DNA of 22,568 nucleotides from JBBRUG01 sp038247995 (GCA_038247995.1 JBBRUG010000054.1:1-22568); one strand, 5' to 3'; counted from the first letter of the stretch, positions 1-7,195 are shown. Notes: generated by a model from the sequence alone, not told the origin. Made by a program: numbers and translations.

Positions 1-358
<358 letters not shown>

Positions 359-368
359 TGTGAATGGA

Positions 369-386
369 GTCTGATTTAAATCAGAC
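369..386. repeat. 18-bp perfect palindrome just upstream of 16S
   Basis: GTCTGATTTAAATCAGAC is a perfect palindrome 11 nt before the predicted 16S 5' end. In the rRNA precursor it would fold as a 7-bp hairpin with a UUAA loop. It could be part of precursor processing or a protein site; its function is inferred only from position. Confidence 0.6.
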
Positions 387-458
387 CCACCACAGTTTGG
401 GCCACGTACATCATCACGATTCAGTTGTTCAGGTACATCCGTGAGGCATTAGGGCGTT

Positions 459-492
459 AAAAAACCAGGCTGCGGGTCCCCCCTCTGCCTGG
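459..492 (-). terminator. Intrinsic-terminator-like hairpin in rRNA leader (proximal copy)
   Basis: Read leftward, a CCAGGC/GCCTGG stem (465-492) encloses an internal loop (AGA/GCA) and a GGG/CCC stem capped by GGGA, and is followed by six U residues. This is a canonical intrinsic-terminator shape, yet it lies between the nearest rRNA promoter and 16S. The same structure recurs at 706-740 with a GAGA cap. It may be an attenuator needing antitermination, or the 3' end of a short RNA. Confidence 0.65.
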
Positions 493-612
493 CGACGTCT
501 TCGAGTTTCCTCGACGCGTTTCGCTAAGTTTTCAGCCTTTACGACTGCCTCAATTGGGAAGGTTTTCTTCTCGAAAGAAGTGAAACCGTGCTTTTACCCT
601 CGTAGTATAACA
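459..612 (-). repeat. Proximal copy of duplicated rRNA leader unit
   Basis: This is a diverged direct duplicate of 706-853. Shared blocks in the same order (minus strand) are the TATACT -10, a CGGTTTCACT...AAACC hairpin, AGCGAAACGCG, a GNRA-capped hairpin at 501-514 (stem TCGAG/CTCGA, loop GAAA), GACGTCGCC, and the terminator-like hairpin. The helices are retained although the bases differ between copies. Confidence 0.8.
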
Positions 613-632
613 CACCGTCGTTGTTTGTGCAA
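604..632 (-). promoter_or_regulatory. rRNA operon promoter P2 (proximal)
   Basis: On the minus strand the -35 is TTGCAC (627-632), the spacer is 17 bp and the -10 is TATACT (604-609). Transcription would start near 597, giving about 240 nt of leader before 16S. An AT-rich palindrome (GAGCAAAAATTTGCTC on the minus strand, 657-672) lies upstream. The call rests on matches to sigma-70 hexamers and on the duplicated arrangement. Confidence 0.7.
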
Positions 633-705
633 CTTTCTGCGCGTTAGACTTTGCAAGAGCAAATTTTTGCTCGTACAAGAGGGCTATCAGGAAGATCAGA
701 CCAAG

Positions 706-740
706 AAAAAAACCAGGCTGCGGGTCTCCCCTCTGCCTGG
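706..740 (-). terminator. Intrinsic-terminator-like hairpin in rRNA leader (distal copy)
   Basis: The stem is CCAGGC/GCCTGG (713-740) with a GGG-GAGA-CCC tip, followed on the minus strand by seven U residues. It ends the distal leader unit and lies upstream of promoter P2. It could insulate P2 from P1 transcripts, or end a free RNA of about 130 nt. Confidence 0.7.
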
Positions 741-853
741 CGACGTCTCTGAGTTACCTCAGCGCGTTTCGCTTGTTGTTTCTGAGCGCTTCGCTTTGTC
801 TTGGTTTGCCTCACTAGGAGTGAAACCGTCTCTCAACCTCACGAAGTATAGCA
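706..853 (-). repeat. Distal copy of duplicated rRNA leader unit
   Basis: Partner of 459-612. Its GNRA hairpin (749-762) has stem CTGAG/CTCAG with loop GTAA, against TCGAG/CTCGA with GAAA in the other copy. Its first hairpin (803-827) keeps the outer GGTTT/AAACC pairing but has an inner CACT/AGTG stem, where the proximal copy has CTTCT/AGAAG. This pattern of compensating change indicates selection on RNA structure. Confidence 0.8.
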
Positions 854-873
854 CAGGGCACTAAACCTGTCTA
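845..873 (-). promoter_or_regulatory. rRNA operon promoter P1 (distal)
   Basis: On the minus strand: -35 TAGACA (868-873), 17-bp spacer, -10 TATACT (845-850). It is the distal member of two tandem leftward promoters and is divergent from the fabF promoter, whose elements begin about 40 bp away. Confidence 0.7.
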
Positions 874-909
874 GAGGGTAAATGTTAGAGAATTGTTAAC
901 AGGTGTGCA

Positions 910-918
910 TGGTATAAT
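910..918 (+). promoter_or_regulatory. Extended -10 promoter for fabF operon
   Basis: TGGTATAAT is a TGn-extended, consensus -10 (TATAAT at 913-918). No good -35 is seen at 17 bp, which is tolerable for extended -10 promoters. Predicted start is near 925, leaving a leader of about 30 nt with Shine-Dalgarno GAGGAGG. The same 9-mer recurs at 8952-8960 and, with one mismatch, at 8215-8223. Confidence 0.65.
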
Positions 919-956
919 TCGCGCAGCATGACCCTAAATAAAGAGGAGGCGCAGGG

Positions 957-2201
957 ATGGAGCGTCGTGTCGTTGTAACTGGGATGGGTGCAGTAAGCCC
1001 GCTCGGGTTGAATGTGCCGGAGCTGTGGCAGGGCATTGTCGAAGCGCGGAGCGGTATCGGGCCGATCACCCTCTTTGATAGTACAGACTTTGATACGCAC
1101 TTCGCTGGTGAAGTACCCGGGTTCGACCCGACCAGTGCGATGGAGCGTAAAGAGGTGCGCCGCACCGATCGATTCGTACATCTGGCGCTGGCGGCTACGC
1201 AAGAGGCGATGCGTACATCGGAACTGGCGATCACTGAGGCAAACCGCGACGAAGTGGGTGTCTTTATTGCCAGCGGTATCGGTGGGATTGCCACGCTTGG
1301 CGAACAGTACGATGTGCTACGCACCCGCGGCCCCAGCCGCATCAGCCCTTTTCTCATTCCAGCGATGATCACGAACCTGGGGGCAGGCCATGTCTCGATC
1401 GCCACGGGCGCCCGCGGGCCAAGCTATTGCATCACTTCGGCCTGCGCCAGTTCAGCCCACGCGTTGGGTGAGGCTGCCGAAACGATCCGGCGCGGTTGGG
1501 TGAAGGCAGCAATCGTCGGTGGCAGTGAGGCTAGTATCACCCCGATTGGCATTGCCGGCTTTAATGCGATGCGGGCACTCTCGACCCGCAACGATGATTA
1601 TGCCGCCGCTTCGCGCCCGTTTGATGCCGATCGCGATGGTTTTGTGATGGGTGAAGGCGCAGCAGTACTGATCTTAGAAGATCTGGAACACGCTCAGGCC
1701 CGTGGTGCGCATATTCTGGCCGAGTATGTTGGTTATGGCGCCACCTCGGATGCGAACCACATCACTAATCTGACCGAAGACGGCGACGGTGTCGCCCGTG
1801 CAATCCGGCTGGCGCTGCAACGTGGCGGCCTCACACCGGACGATGTGGACTATATCAACGCCCACGCCACCTCTACGCCGGCTGGTGATCCCGTGGAAAC
1901 GGCGGCGATTAAGCAGGTCTTTGGCGGACGCGATCAGGCCCCCCCCGTCAGCGCCAGCAAGTCGCAGTTTGGGCATCTGCTTGGCGCCGCCGGTGCGCTG
2001 GAAACGATTGTTTGTATTCTGGCAATGCAGCACAATCTGCTACCGGCCACGATCAACCTGGCTAACCCCGACCCGGCGTGTGATCTGGACTATGTGCCCA
2101 ACACGCCGCGCCCGGCCACGCTTAATGTCGTACTGAGCAACTCGTTCGGCTTCGGTGGCCACAATGTGTGTCTCGCCTTCCGACGGTACGTGGAGGGATA
2201 A
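957..2201 (+). CDS. fabF: Beta-ketoacyl-ACP synthase II (KAS II)
   Basis: This cytosolic condensing enzyme of type II fatty-acid synthesis elongates acyl-ACP with malonyl-ACP. The 414-residue length is normal for FabF. The thiolase-fold catalytic triad is visible: Cys163 in TSACASSAHA, His303 in NAHATSTPAGDP, and His340 with Lys335 in SKSQFGHLLGAAGALE. The C-terminal NSFGFGGHN glycine-rich loop is also present. The start is set by ATG after a strong GAGGAGG site 7-8 nt upstream and an extended -10 promoter. It is first in an apparent operon with rnc and an SDR gene. No acpP lies upstream; the next element there is the divergent rRNA promoter region. Confidence 0.97.
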   Translation: MERRVVVTGMGAVSPLGLNVPELWQGIVEARSGIGPITLFDSTDFDTHFAGEVPGFDPTSAMERKEVRRTDRFVHLALAATQEAMRTSELAITEANRDEVGVFIASGIGGIATLGEQYDVLRTRGPSRISPFLIPAMITNLGAGHVSIATGARGPSYCITSACASSAHALGEAAETIRRGWVKAAIVGGSEASITPIGIAGFNAMRALSTRNDDYAAASRPFDADRDGFVMGEGAAVLILEDLEHAQARGAHILAEYVGYGATSDANHITNLTEDGDGVARAIRLALQRGGLTPDDVDYINAHATSTPAGDPVETAAIKQVFGGRDQAPPVSASKSQFGHLLGAAGALETIVCILAMQHNLLPATINLANPDPACDLDYVPNTPRPATLNVVLSNSFGFGGHNVCLAFRRYVEG

Positions 2202-2237
2202 CGGGTAGTGGCCGATGCAAGCAGCGGCCACTACCCG
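2202..2237 (+). promoter_or_regulatory. 13-bp perfect hairpin between fabF and rnc
   Basis: CGGGTAGTGGCCG (2202-2214) pairs perfectly with CGGCCACTACCCG (2225-2237) around a 10-nt loop. It begins one base after the fabF stop and ends 10 nt before the preferred rnc start at 2248. It is followed by AAAAGAG rather than a U tract, so it does not look like an intrinsic terminator. A long perfect duplex in the rnc leader is a plausible RNase III cleavage site for autoregulation, as known in E. coli; this is inference here. Confidence 0.7.
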
Positions 2238-2247
2238 AAAAGAGTCT

Positions 2248-2964
2248 ATGCCCACACCCCTCGAAGCGCTCGTCGGCGTGACGTTCCAGAACTCGCAACT
2301 GCTGCGGAGCGCCTTCGTGCACCGCTCGTTCTTGCACGAACACCCCGAACGGTTCCCCGAACTGAGCACTAACGAACGCCTGGAGTTTCTCGGCGATGCA
2401 GTGCTCAATTTCCTCACTGCGTCGTGGTTGTTTGCCCGCTTCCCCACCCAAACCGAGGGCGAACTCACCAGCCTACGGGCGGCATTGGTGAAAACTACCA
2501 CTCTCGCTGAGTTTGCCCGCGAACTGGATCTCGGCAAACACGTACTGATCAGTCGCGGCGAAGACAGCCCGACAGCGCGCGATCGGTCGGCGTTGCTTGC
2601 CGACGTATTTGAGGCAGTGCTGGGCGCGATCTATCTCGACCAGGGGCTAGACGCAGCACGAGCGTTTATCGAACCGTACCTCGAACGTCAGGTCGCCGCG
2701 ATCCTTGCCGGCGCTGTTGCCCAGGTCGACTACCGCACCCGCTTACAGGAACGTGCTCAGGCAGCCTTTAACTATACGCCAGTGTATCAGATGATTGACG
2801 TGACCGGCCCTGACCACAAGCGTACCTTCACCCTGGAAGTTCGCGTCGGCGATAAACCGCTGGGTGTTGGGAGCGGCCCAAGCAAGCAATCTGCCGCGCA
2901 AGCTGCGGCAAAGGTAGCCCTGGAAACAATCGAAGGCACTCTACCGCCGCAGGCCAGATCATGA
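2248..2964 (+). CDS. rnc: Ribonuclease III
   Basis: This is a double-strand-specific endoribonuclease that processes rRNA precursors and structured mRNAs. From the 2248 start it is 238 aa. The RNase III signature NERLEFLGD lies at 42-50, with catalytic-site residues Glu46, Asp50, Asp119 and Glu122 spaced as in the family, and a double-stranded-RNA-binding domain at about 161-229 (GxGxSKQSAAQAAAKVAL). The upstream ATG at 2215 falls in the loop of the intergenic hairpin and has no Shine-Dalgarno sequence, so the ATG at 2248 after AAAAGAG is preferred. The stop codon overlaps the next gene's start (ATGA), implying coupling. Confidence 0.95.
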   Translation: MPTPLEALVGVTFQNSQLLRSAFVHRSFLHEHPERFPELSTNERLEFLGDAVLNFLTASWLFARFPTQTEGELTSLRAALVKTTTLAEFARELDLGKHVLISRGEDSPTARDRSALLADVFEAVLGAIYLDQGLDAARAFIEPYLERQVAAILAGAVAQVDYRTRLQERAQAAFNYTPVYQMIDVTGPDHKRTFTLEVRVGDKPLGVGSGPSKQSAAQAAAKVALETIEGTLPPQARS

Positions 2965-3815
2965 AACGGATCCTGATCACTGGCGGCACCGGCTACCTGG
3001 GTAGTGCGCTGGTGCGTCAGGCGCGCGATCAGGATGCCGTTGTTGCTGCGACGTATTTCAGCCGCCCTCCCGAACTGCCTGGCATCACATGGCTTCCACT
3101 TGATGTGCGCGACCGGGATGCGATTGATCGCACGCTCGATCAGTTTGCTCCCGCTGTAGTGATCCACACGGCCTTCCGTCAGCATGGCCCAGAACTCAGC
3201 GCCACAACCGCAACCGGCGCGGGAAATGTCGCTCAGTCTACGGCTGCACGCAGGATCAGGCTCATCCATATGTCGAGTGATGCGCTATTCGACGGTGAGT
3301 TGCGCGGGGTGTATACTGAGGATGATCCACCCAGCCCAATTACCGCCTATGGCGAAGCCAAAGCCGCCGCCGAAGCGCTGGTAGCTGCGGAGCATCCGAC
3401 GGCCGCAATCGTGCGTACATCGCTGATCTATGGCTTCGATCCGCCCGATATGCATACCCAGTTTGCGCTCGATGTGGCGGCGGGGCGGCGGCGGGAAGCG
3501 CTCTTCAGCGACGAGTTGCGCTGCCCGATTTATGTAGAAGATCTGGCGGCGGCGCTTTTGGAACTAGCTGATCTAGCTTATGCCGGGGTGTTGCATATCG
3601 CCGGCGCCGAAACAGTGAGCCGATACGTGCTGGGGCGGATGCTCGTTGGGGCCAATGGCGGCAACCCTGACGCACTGAAGAGCGCACTGAGCGCCGAACA
3701 ACCGGTACGCCGCCCGCGCAATTGTGCCGTCGCGATTAGTCGGGCGCAAGTATTGTTACGTACACCGTTGCGCGGCGTGAGCGCTGTGTTACGGGAGCGT
3801 GGGGTAATGCAGTGA
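2961..3815 (+). CDS. RmlD-type extended SDR / NAD(P)-dependent sugar-nucleotide reductase
   Basis: A 284-aa protein with an N-terminal Rossmann motif GGTGYLG (residues 8-14) and SDR catalytic elements SSD (105-107) and YGEAK (Tyr130, Lys134). Overall layout matches dTDP-4-dehydrorhamnose reductase (RmlD) and related reductases. It may make a deoxysugar precursor for the glycosyltransferases encoded downstream, but no rmlA/B/C genes are present in the window, so the substrate is unknown. The ATG overlaps the rnc stop by 4 bases. The 3' end runs into a short direct repeat (about 3802-3846). Confidence 0.85.
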   Translation: MKRILITGGTGYLGSALVRQARDQDAVVAATYFSRPPELPGITWLPLDVRDRDAIDRTLDQFAPAVVIHTAFRQHGPELSATTATGAGNVAQSTAARRIRLIHMSSDALFDGELRGVYTEDDPPSPITAYGEAKAAAEALVAAEHPTAAIVRTSLIYGFDPPDMHTQFALDVAAGRRREALFSDELRCPIYVEDLAAALLELADLAYAGVLHIAGAETVSRYVLGRMLVGANGGNPDALKSALSAEQPVRRPRNCAVAISRAQVLLRTPLRGVSAVLRERGVMQ

Positions 3816-3854
3816 TGCGGGGTGATAGGGGTAATGCGGTGATGCGTAGCGCAT
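3802..3854. repeat. Short direct repeats and small palindrome after the SDR gene
   Basis: GGGTAATGCAGTGATGCG, covering the last SDR codons, is repeated about 27 bp later as GGGTAATGCGGTGATGCG. It is followed by the small inverted repeat ATGCG-TAG-CGCAT (3842-3854). The rest of the gap to the next gene (to 3950) shows no clear promoter or terminator. Confidence 0.6.
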
Positions 3855-3950
3855 GTTTCGGCAAATCGAACGGCTATGCCGCAAGCGCGTAGTGATCCCA
3901 GATTGTCATCAATTATTTGTCGTCCTTCACATTCGACAAAGAGGTATCCC

Positions 3951-4604
3951 ATGGATCAAATCCCAGAGGCGATTGTCGCGCTGATTGGCGATCTGTGCGG
4001 CGAGGACGAGTTTCTGCGTACGCAGGCATCGTTTGCGCTTGGTGTGCTGGGTGAGCCGGCAGTTGCGCCACTGACGACCTTGCTGAGCGACCCCGACTCA
4101 ATGATCCGCAAGCGGGCCGCGTGGGTGCTTGGCGTGATCGGCGTGCCCGCGCTACCGGCGTTGCTGAACATGGCCGAGGGCGAGGATGAAGCGCTGCGCA
4201 TCGAAGCCATTCGTGTACTTGGCGTCGTTGGCGAGGCCCGTGCGCTGAACCAGTTGTTTCAAGCGCTGGCCGACCCAAATCTACGGGTTGCGGCGCGCGC
4301 CGCCCGCGCGATTGGCAAAATTGGCGATCCGCGCGCATACCACGCGCTACTCACCGCACTCCAGCATCCCGCGCCCGATGTGCGCTACGAAGCCTGTCGT
4401 GCGCTGGTGGATATCCACGTACCCGATGCGATTGCTGTGCTCCACGAACACGCTGAACGCGATACGGGCATCGCGAGTTGGGGGGCGCCGGTAAGCGATG
4501 CCGCCCGACGCGCCGCCGCTGAGTTAGCTGCCGCCGCCGTGCCTCGCGCCCCTGACGAAGACTTTGATCGGGCTAGCCAGTTGCTGCGCGATCAGCAATG
4601 GTAA
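3951..4604 (+). CDS. HEAT-repeat protein
   Basis: A 217-aa cytosolic protein made of about five or six HEAT / PBS-lyase-type repeats of about 31 residues, recognisable as LRTQASFALGVLGEPAVAPL, IRKRAAWVLGVIG, LRIEAIRVLGVVGEARAL, VRVAARAARAIGKIGDPRAY-like units and DVRYEACRALVDI. Such alpha-solenoids act as protein-binding scaffolds; some relatives act on phycobilin, but nothing here indicates that. The ATG at 3951 is chosen because AAAGAGG lies 6-7 nt upstream; an in-frame ATG at 3876 would add 25 residues that are not HEAT-like and lacks a ribosome site. It converges on phoU with a 31-bp gap and no visible terminator. The partner is unknown. Confidence 0.85.
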   Translation: MDQIPEAIVALIGDLCGEDEFLRTQASFALGVLGEPAVAPLTTLLSDPDSMIRKRAAWVLGVIGVPALPALLNMAEGEDEALRIEAIRVLGVVGEARALNQLFQALADPNLRVAARAARAIGKIGDPRAYHALLTALQHPAPDVRYEACRALVDIHVPDAIAVLHEHAERDTGIASWGAPVSDAARRAAAELAAAAVPRAPDEDFDRASQLLRDQQW

Positions 4605-4635
4605 ATGCAGAAATCAGCGCGATACAATCCATGCT

Positions 4636-5301
4636 TTAGCCTTCGGAACGCGAACTGATTGTGCCGCGCACGATGTACTCGACGTACTCGGCAATGTTGG
4701 TTGATCGATCAGCGATCCGCTCCAGGTTGTGGCCCACCCAGAGCAGATAGATCCCGTTCAGGACAAAATCTGGGTCGCGGCGCATCACTGCAGTCGTGGC
4801 TTGCGTCAGTTGTTCGTAGAGCGCATCAACGTGGTCGTCGTCGGCCTTTAAGCGCAGGTTGAGCGTTGGATCGCGCAGCACCAAGGCATCGCGGGCGCGG
4901 CTGAGCATACTGCGCGCCGCGTGAAACATCTCTTCAATTGGGTCGGGCAGCGGATCAGCCAGCTTGCCGCCCGCCCGAACAACCACCTTGCAGATCCCTT
5001 CGGCGTAATCGCCGATCCGCTCAAACTCGCCGGCACACTGCATGTAGGCGCTAATCAGCCGCAGATCGCCGGCGACCGGCCCTTGCGTCGCAATCAGGCG
5101 TGTGGCATGATCGACCAGAGCTGCTGTGGCCTCGTCGATCCGATCATCGGCCTTGATTAGTGCCTGAGCCTCGCCAACGGCACCATTGCGCAGCGACCAA
5201 GCGGCGCGTTTGATCGCTTCATCAGCCATCATGCCCAGGGCCAACAGTTCCCGTTGCAGTTCGTCCAGGTCGTGCCGATAATTCTCGCGTAGCTCGTGCA
5301 T
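4636..5301 (-). CDS. phoU: PhoU-family phosphate signalling regulator
   Basis: A 221-aa, all-helical protein with the two-bundle PhoU architecture. Each half has the metal-binding E/DxxxD-type motif: EFERIGDYAEGI in the first bundle and HNLERIADRSTNIAEYV in the second. In known systems PhoU links the Pst phosphate transporter to the PhoR/PhoB kinase-regulator pair. Here it is an orphan, with no pst or pho genes in the window. The start is supported by GGGGAGGG a few bases upstream. It is divergent from the GT4 gene at 5405 and convergent with the HEAT gene. Confidence 0.93.
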   Translation of the reverse strand: MHELRENYRHDLDELQRELLALGMMADEAIKRAAWSLRNGAVGEAQALIKADDRIDEATAALVDHATRLIATQGPVAGDLRLISAYMQCAGEFERIGDYAEGICKVVVRAGGKLADPLPDPIEEMFHAARSMLSRARDALVLRDPTLNLRLKADDDHVDALYEQLTQATTAVMRRDPDFVLNGIYLLWVGHNLERIADRSTNIAEYVEYIVRGTISSRSEG

Positions 5302-5345
5302 CGCCCTCCCCTCTCACGTTTGTAGCAGATGCAACTGCGATCGTC

Positions 5346-5381
5346 TTGTGCGCTGCGGGCCATACGGGCCACGCAGCACAA
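5346..5381 (+). promoter_or_regulatory. Imperfect hairpin in the phoU / GT4 divergent region
   Basis: TTGTGC (5346-5351) and TGCG (5354-5357) pair with CGCAGCACAA (5372-5381) with a GC bulge, and an inner GGCC/GGCC stem closes the loop. It lies about 20 bp before the GT4 start. No U tract follows in either direction, so a DNA operator or RNA leader element is as likely as a terminator. Confidence 0.45.
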
Positions 5382-5404
5382 AGCCAACTATACCATCATT
5401 TCTT

Positions 5405-6556
5405 ATGCGCATTGGTCTGGACGCACGTTATACCGGGCGCCACTTTCCCGGCATTGGTCGTTATACCCTCGGCTTGGCGCACGGCCTGGCTGAACTGAGC
5501 CACGGGCATACGCTCGTGTTGATCATCGGCCCCGCAGCCGACACAATGCGCTACAGCCTTGCCGAGATCGCCGCACGGCCCGGCGTTGAATTAGCACAAG
5601 CCCGTTCAAAGCCGTTTGCGCCGGCGCAACAATACGAACTGCCGCGCCTCGCGCGCCAGCTACGGCTTGATCTGCTGCACTCACCCTATTTCGTCAAGCC
5701 GTACCTGGGCCTGCCCTGCCCGTCGGTACTCACGATCTATGATCTGCTCGGCTGGCGTTATCCGCGTACACTTTCGGCGCGTGGTCAGTTGCTCTATGGC
5801 CTACTTATGGGCCTGGCGGTACGCACCGCCGATGCACTTGTAACCGTGTCGCTCAGCACGCGTGACGATCTTGCTCACCGCTATAAGTTGGCGGCAAGCA
5901 GCATCGACGTAACTCCGCTGGCCGCCGAACGGCGCTTCCAACCGCAGGCGCCCGAAGCTATGGCCGCCGTGCGCGAGCGCTACAAACTCCCCGAGCGTTA
6001 TCTGCTCTACCTGGGGGCGAATAAACCGCACAAGAATCTGGAACGCCTGTTACGCGCCTGGGAGCGCGTTATTAACGCAGGGGCGGCGCCGCCCGATGTC
6101 ATGCTGGTGCTGGCCGGGCATGAAGATCCGGCCTACCCTGCGGCACGGCATTTTGTGGCCGCGCGAAATCTGGCTGCGCGGGTGCAGTTTCTGCCTGATC
6201 CCGCCGATGCCGATCTGCCGGCGCTTTACAGCGGCGCACTACTATTTGTTTTTCCGTCGTACTACGAGGGTTTCGGCTTACCGCCACTTGAAGCGATGGC
6301 CTGTGGCGCGCCGGTGCTGTGTAGTTATGCGGGCAGCTTGATCGAGGTGGTAGGGAACGCGGCGCTGACCGTCGATCCCTTCAATTTTATTGAAATAGCT
6401 GAGGGGTTGAGCCGCCTATTGCACAATGCCGCACTACGCCGCACCTTGAGCGAACGTGGGTTACGCCGGGCGAATACCTTCACCTGGCGCCGCACCGCCC
6501 TGGAAACGCTGCGCGTGTATGAGCGGGTGGCGGGCGATGTAGGACAGCGTGGCTGA
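5405..6556 (+). CDS. GT4-family glycosyltransferase (mannosyltransferase-like)
   Basis: A GT-B-fold glycosyltransferase of 383 aa that would move a sugar from a nucleotide donor to a glycan or lipid acceptor. The N-terminal MRIGLDARYTGRHFPGIGRY is the acceptor-side start typical of this subgroup. The donor site shows GANKPHKNLERLL (around 204-216) and the EX7E motif EGFGLPPLE (Glu288, Glu296). The GTG at 5348 would add 19 residues encoded partly by a hairpin, so ATG 5405 is preferred. No Shine-Dalgarno sequence precedes it, and a TATACC -10-like box ends only about 10 bp upstream, so the mRNA could be nearly leaderless. It converges on the SH3b gene. Confidence 0.9.
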   Translation: MRIGLDARYTGRHFPGIGRYTLGLAHGLAELSHGHTLVLIIGPAADTMRYSLAEIAARPGVELAQARSKPFAPAQQYELPRLARQLRLDLLHSPYFVKPYLGLPCPSVLTIYDLLGWRYPRTLSARGQLLYGLLMGLAVRTADALVTVSLSTRDDLAHRYKLAASSIDVTPLAAERRFQPQAPEAMAAVRERYKLPERYLLYLGANKPHKNLERLLRAWERVINAGAAPPDVMLVLAGHEDPAYPAARHFVAARNLAARVQFLPDPADADLPALYSGALLFVFPSYYEGFGLPPLEAMACGAPVLCSYAGSLIEVVGNAALTVDPFNFIEIAEGLSRLLHNAALRRTLSERGLRRANTFTWRRTALETLRVYERVAGDVGQRG

Positions 6557-6588
6557 AGTTGGTCTGCGGTATGACGTGTTGTGCATTC

Positions 6589-7161
6589 CTACGGCGTTGG
6601 TAGCGTTGGTGGCGTGAGCAGCGTACTGCTGGCCCAGCCAATGCTACCCAGGCTTACGCGTACCGGCGAACAGGCAATGGGCGCCTCGATAATGCGCACC
6701 CGATACCAGAGCGACCCATCGGCTGTCGTCTGCTCGGTAAGAATTTCCACCTGATCATCGGCGCAAATTTGGCCGATCACCGTTTCAGGCACCACAACCG
6801 GCTCATTGCGCAAGTTGCCGCCGTTGATGACACTACTGCGTCCAAGCACCTGTTCCCCAACCACCGTCGGTGTTGCCGCCGCCGTCGCAGCCGCCGCCGC
6901 TTCAGCGGTTCGGCTGACTGTCGTAGCGGTATAGCCCAGCAGCGTTTCGGCCACAAACGTCGCCTGCACAACAGCGGTTTCGGCTGCGGCCTGACGGGCT
7001 ACATCGATCTGGCGTACGGCCAGTACGCTGCCGCCGCCAACGATGATAAACACGACGCTAAGAATCAGCACATTCGCCAGCGCCCGGAGCGGGCCGCCGC
7101 GGCGTGGTGCATTGGGTCGAAAGAAGCGATCCCAGTCGCGCGGGTCGGCTTTACGTGGCAT
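6589..7161 (-). CDS. Membrane-anchored SH3b-like protein
   Basis: 190 aa. A basic, Arg/Pro-rich cytosolic N-terminus (1-27) leads into one hydrophobic membrane segment (about 28-49), then an Ala/Thr-rich helical or coiled linker (55-100) and a C-terminal domain of about 85 residues. That domain reads INGGNLRNEPVV...VEILTEQTTADGSLWYRVRI...GSIGWASSTLL, the pattern of bacterial type-3 SH3 domains, which often bind peptidoglycan or peptides. Cys133 and Cys164 could form a disulfide if the domain is outside. Domain identity is by motif only. AGG lies upstream of the ATG. Confidence 0.75.
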   Translation of the reverse strand: MPRKADPRDWDRFFRPNAPRRGGPLRALANVLILSVVFIIVGGGSVLAVRQIDVARQAAAETAVVQATFVAETLLGYTATTVSRTAEAAAAATAAATPTVVGEQVLGRSSVINGGNLRNEPVVVPETVIGQICADDQVEILTEQTTADGSLWYRVRIIEAPIACSPVRVSLGSIGWASSTLLTPPTLPTP

Positions 7162-7174
7162 CTAAACCTCATCG

Positions 7175-7195
7175 GAATGCAGAATGCGGAATGCA
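7175..7195. repeat. Three heptamer tandem repeats (GAATGCR)
   Basis: GAATGCA-GAATGCG-GAATGCA lies just upstream of the SH3b gene start. The rest of the 138-bp gap up to the acetyltransferase stop holds no convincing promoter or terminator besides the 8-bp repeat at 7283-7322. Confidence 0.7.

Noticed and set aside
653..672. boxA-like TTGCTCTTGCAAAG between the two rRNA leader copies
   Set aside because: It only partly resembles boxA (TGCTCTTTAACA) and lies upstream of promoter P2, so it would not be in P2 transcripts. Recorded but not called.
580..864. Small open frame over the rRNA leader repeats
   Set aside because: It runs antisense through both structured leader copies and promoters. 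The sequence conservation follows RNA helices, not codons.
2215..2247. N-terminal extension of rnc from ATG 2215
   Set aside because: The codon sits in the loop of a 13-bp hairpin, has no ribosome site, and the extra 11 residues precede the normal family start.
3876..3950. 25-residue extension of the HEAT-repeat protein
   Set aside because: The residues are not HEAT-like, and ATG 3951 has a good Shine-Dalgarno sequence.
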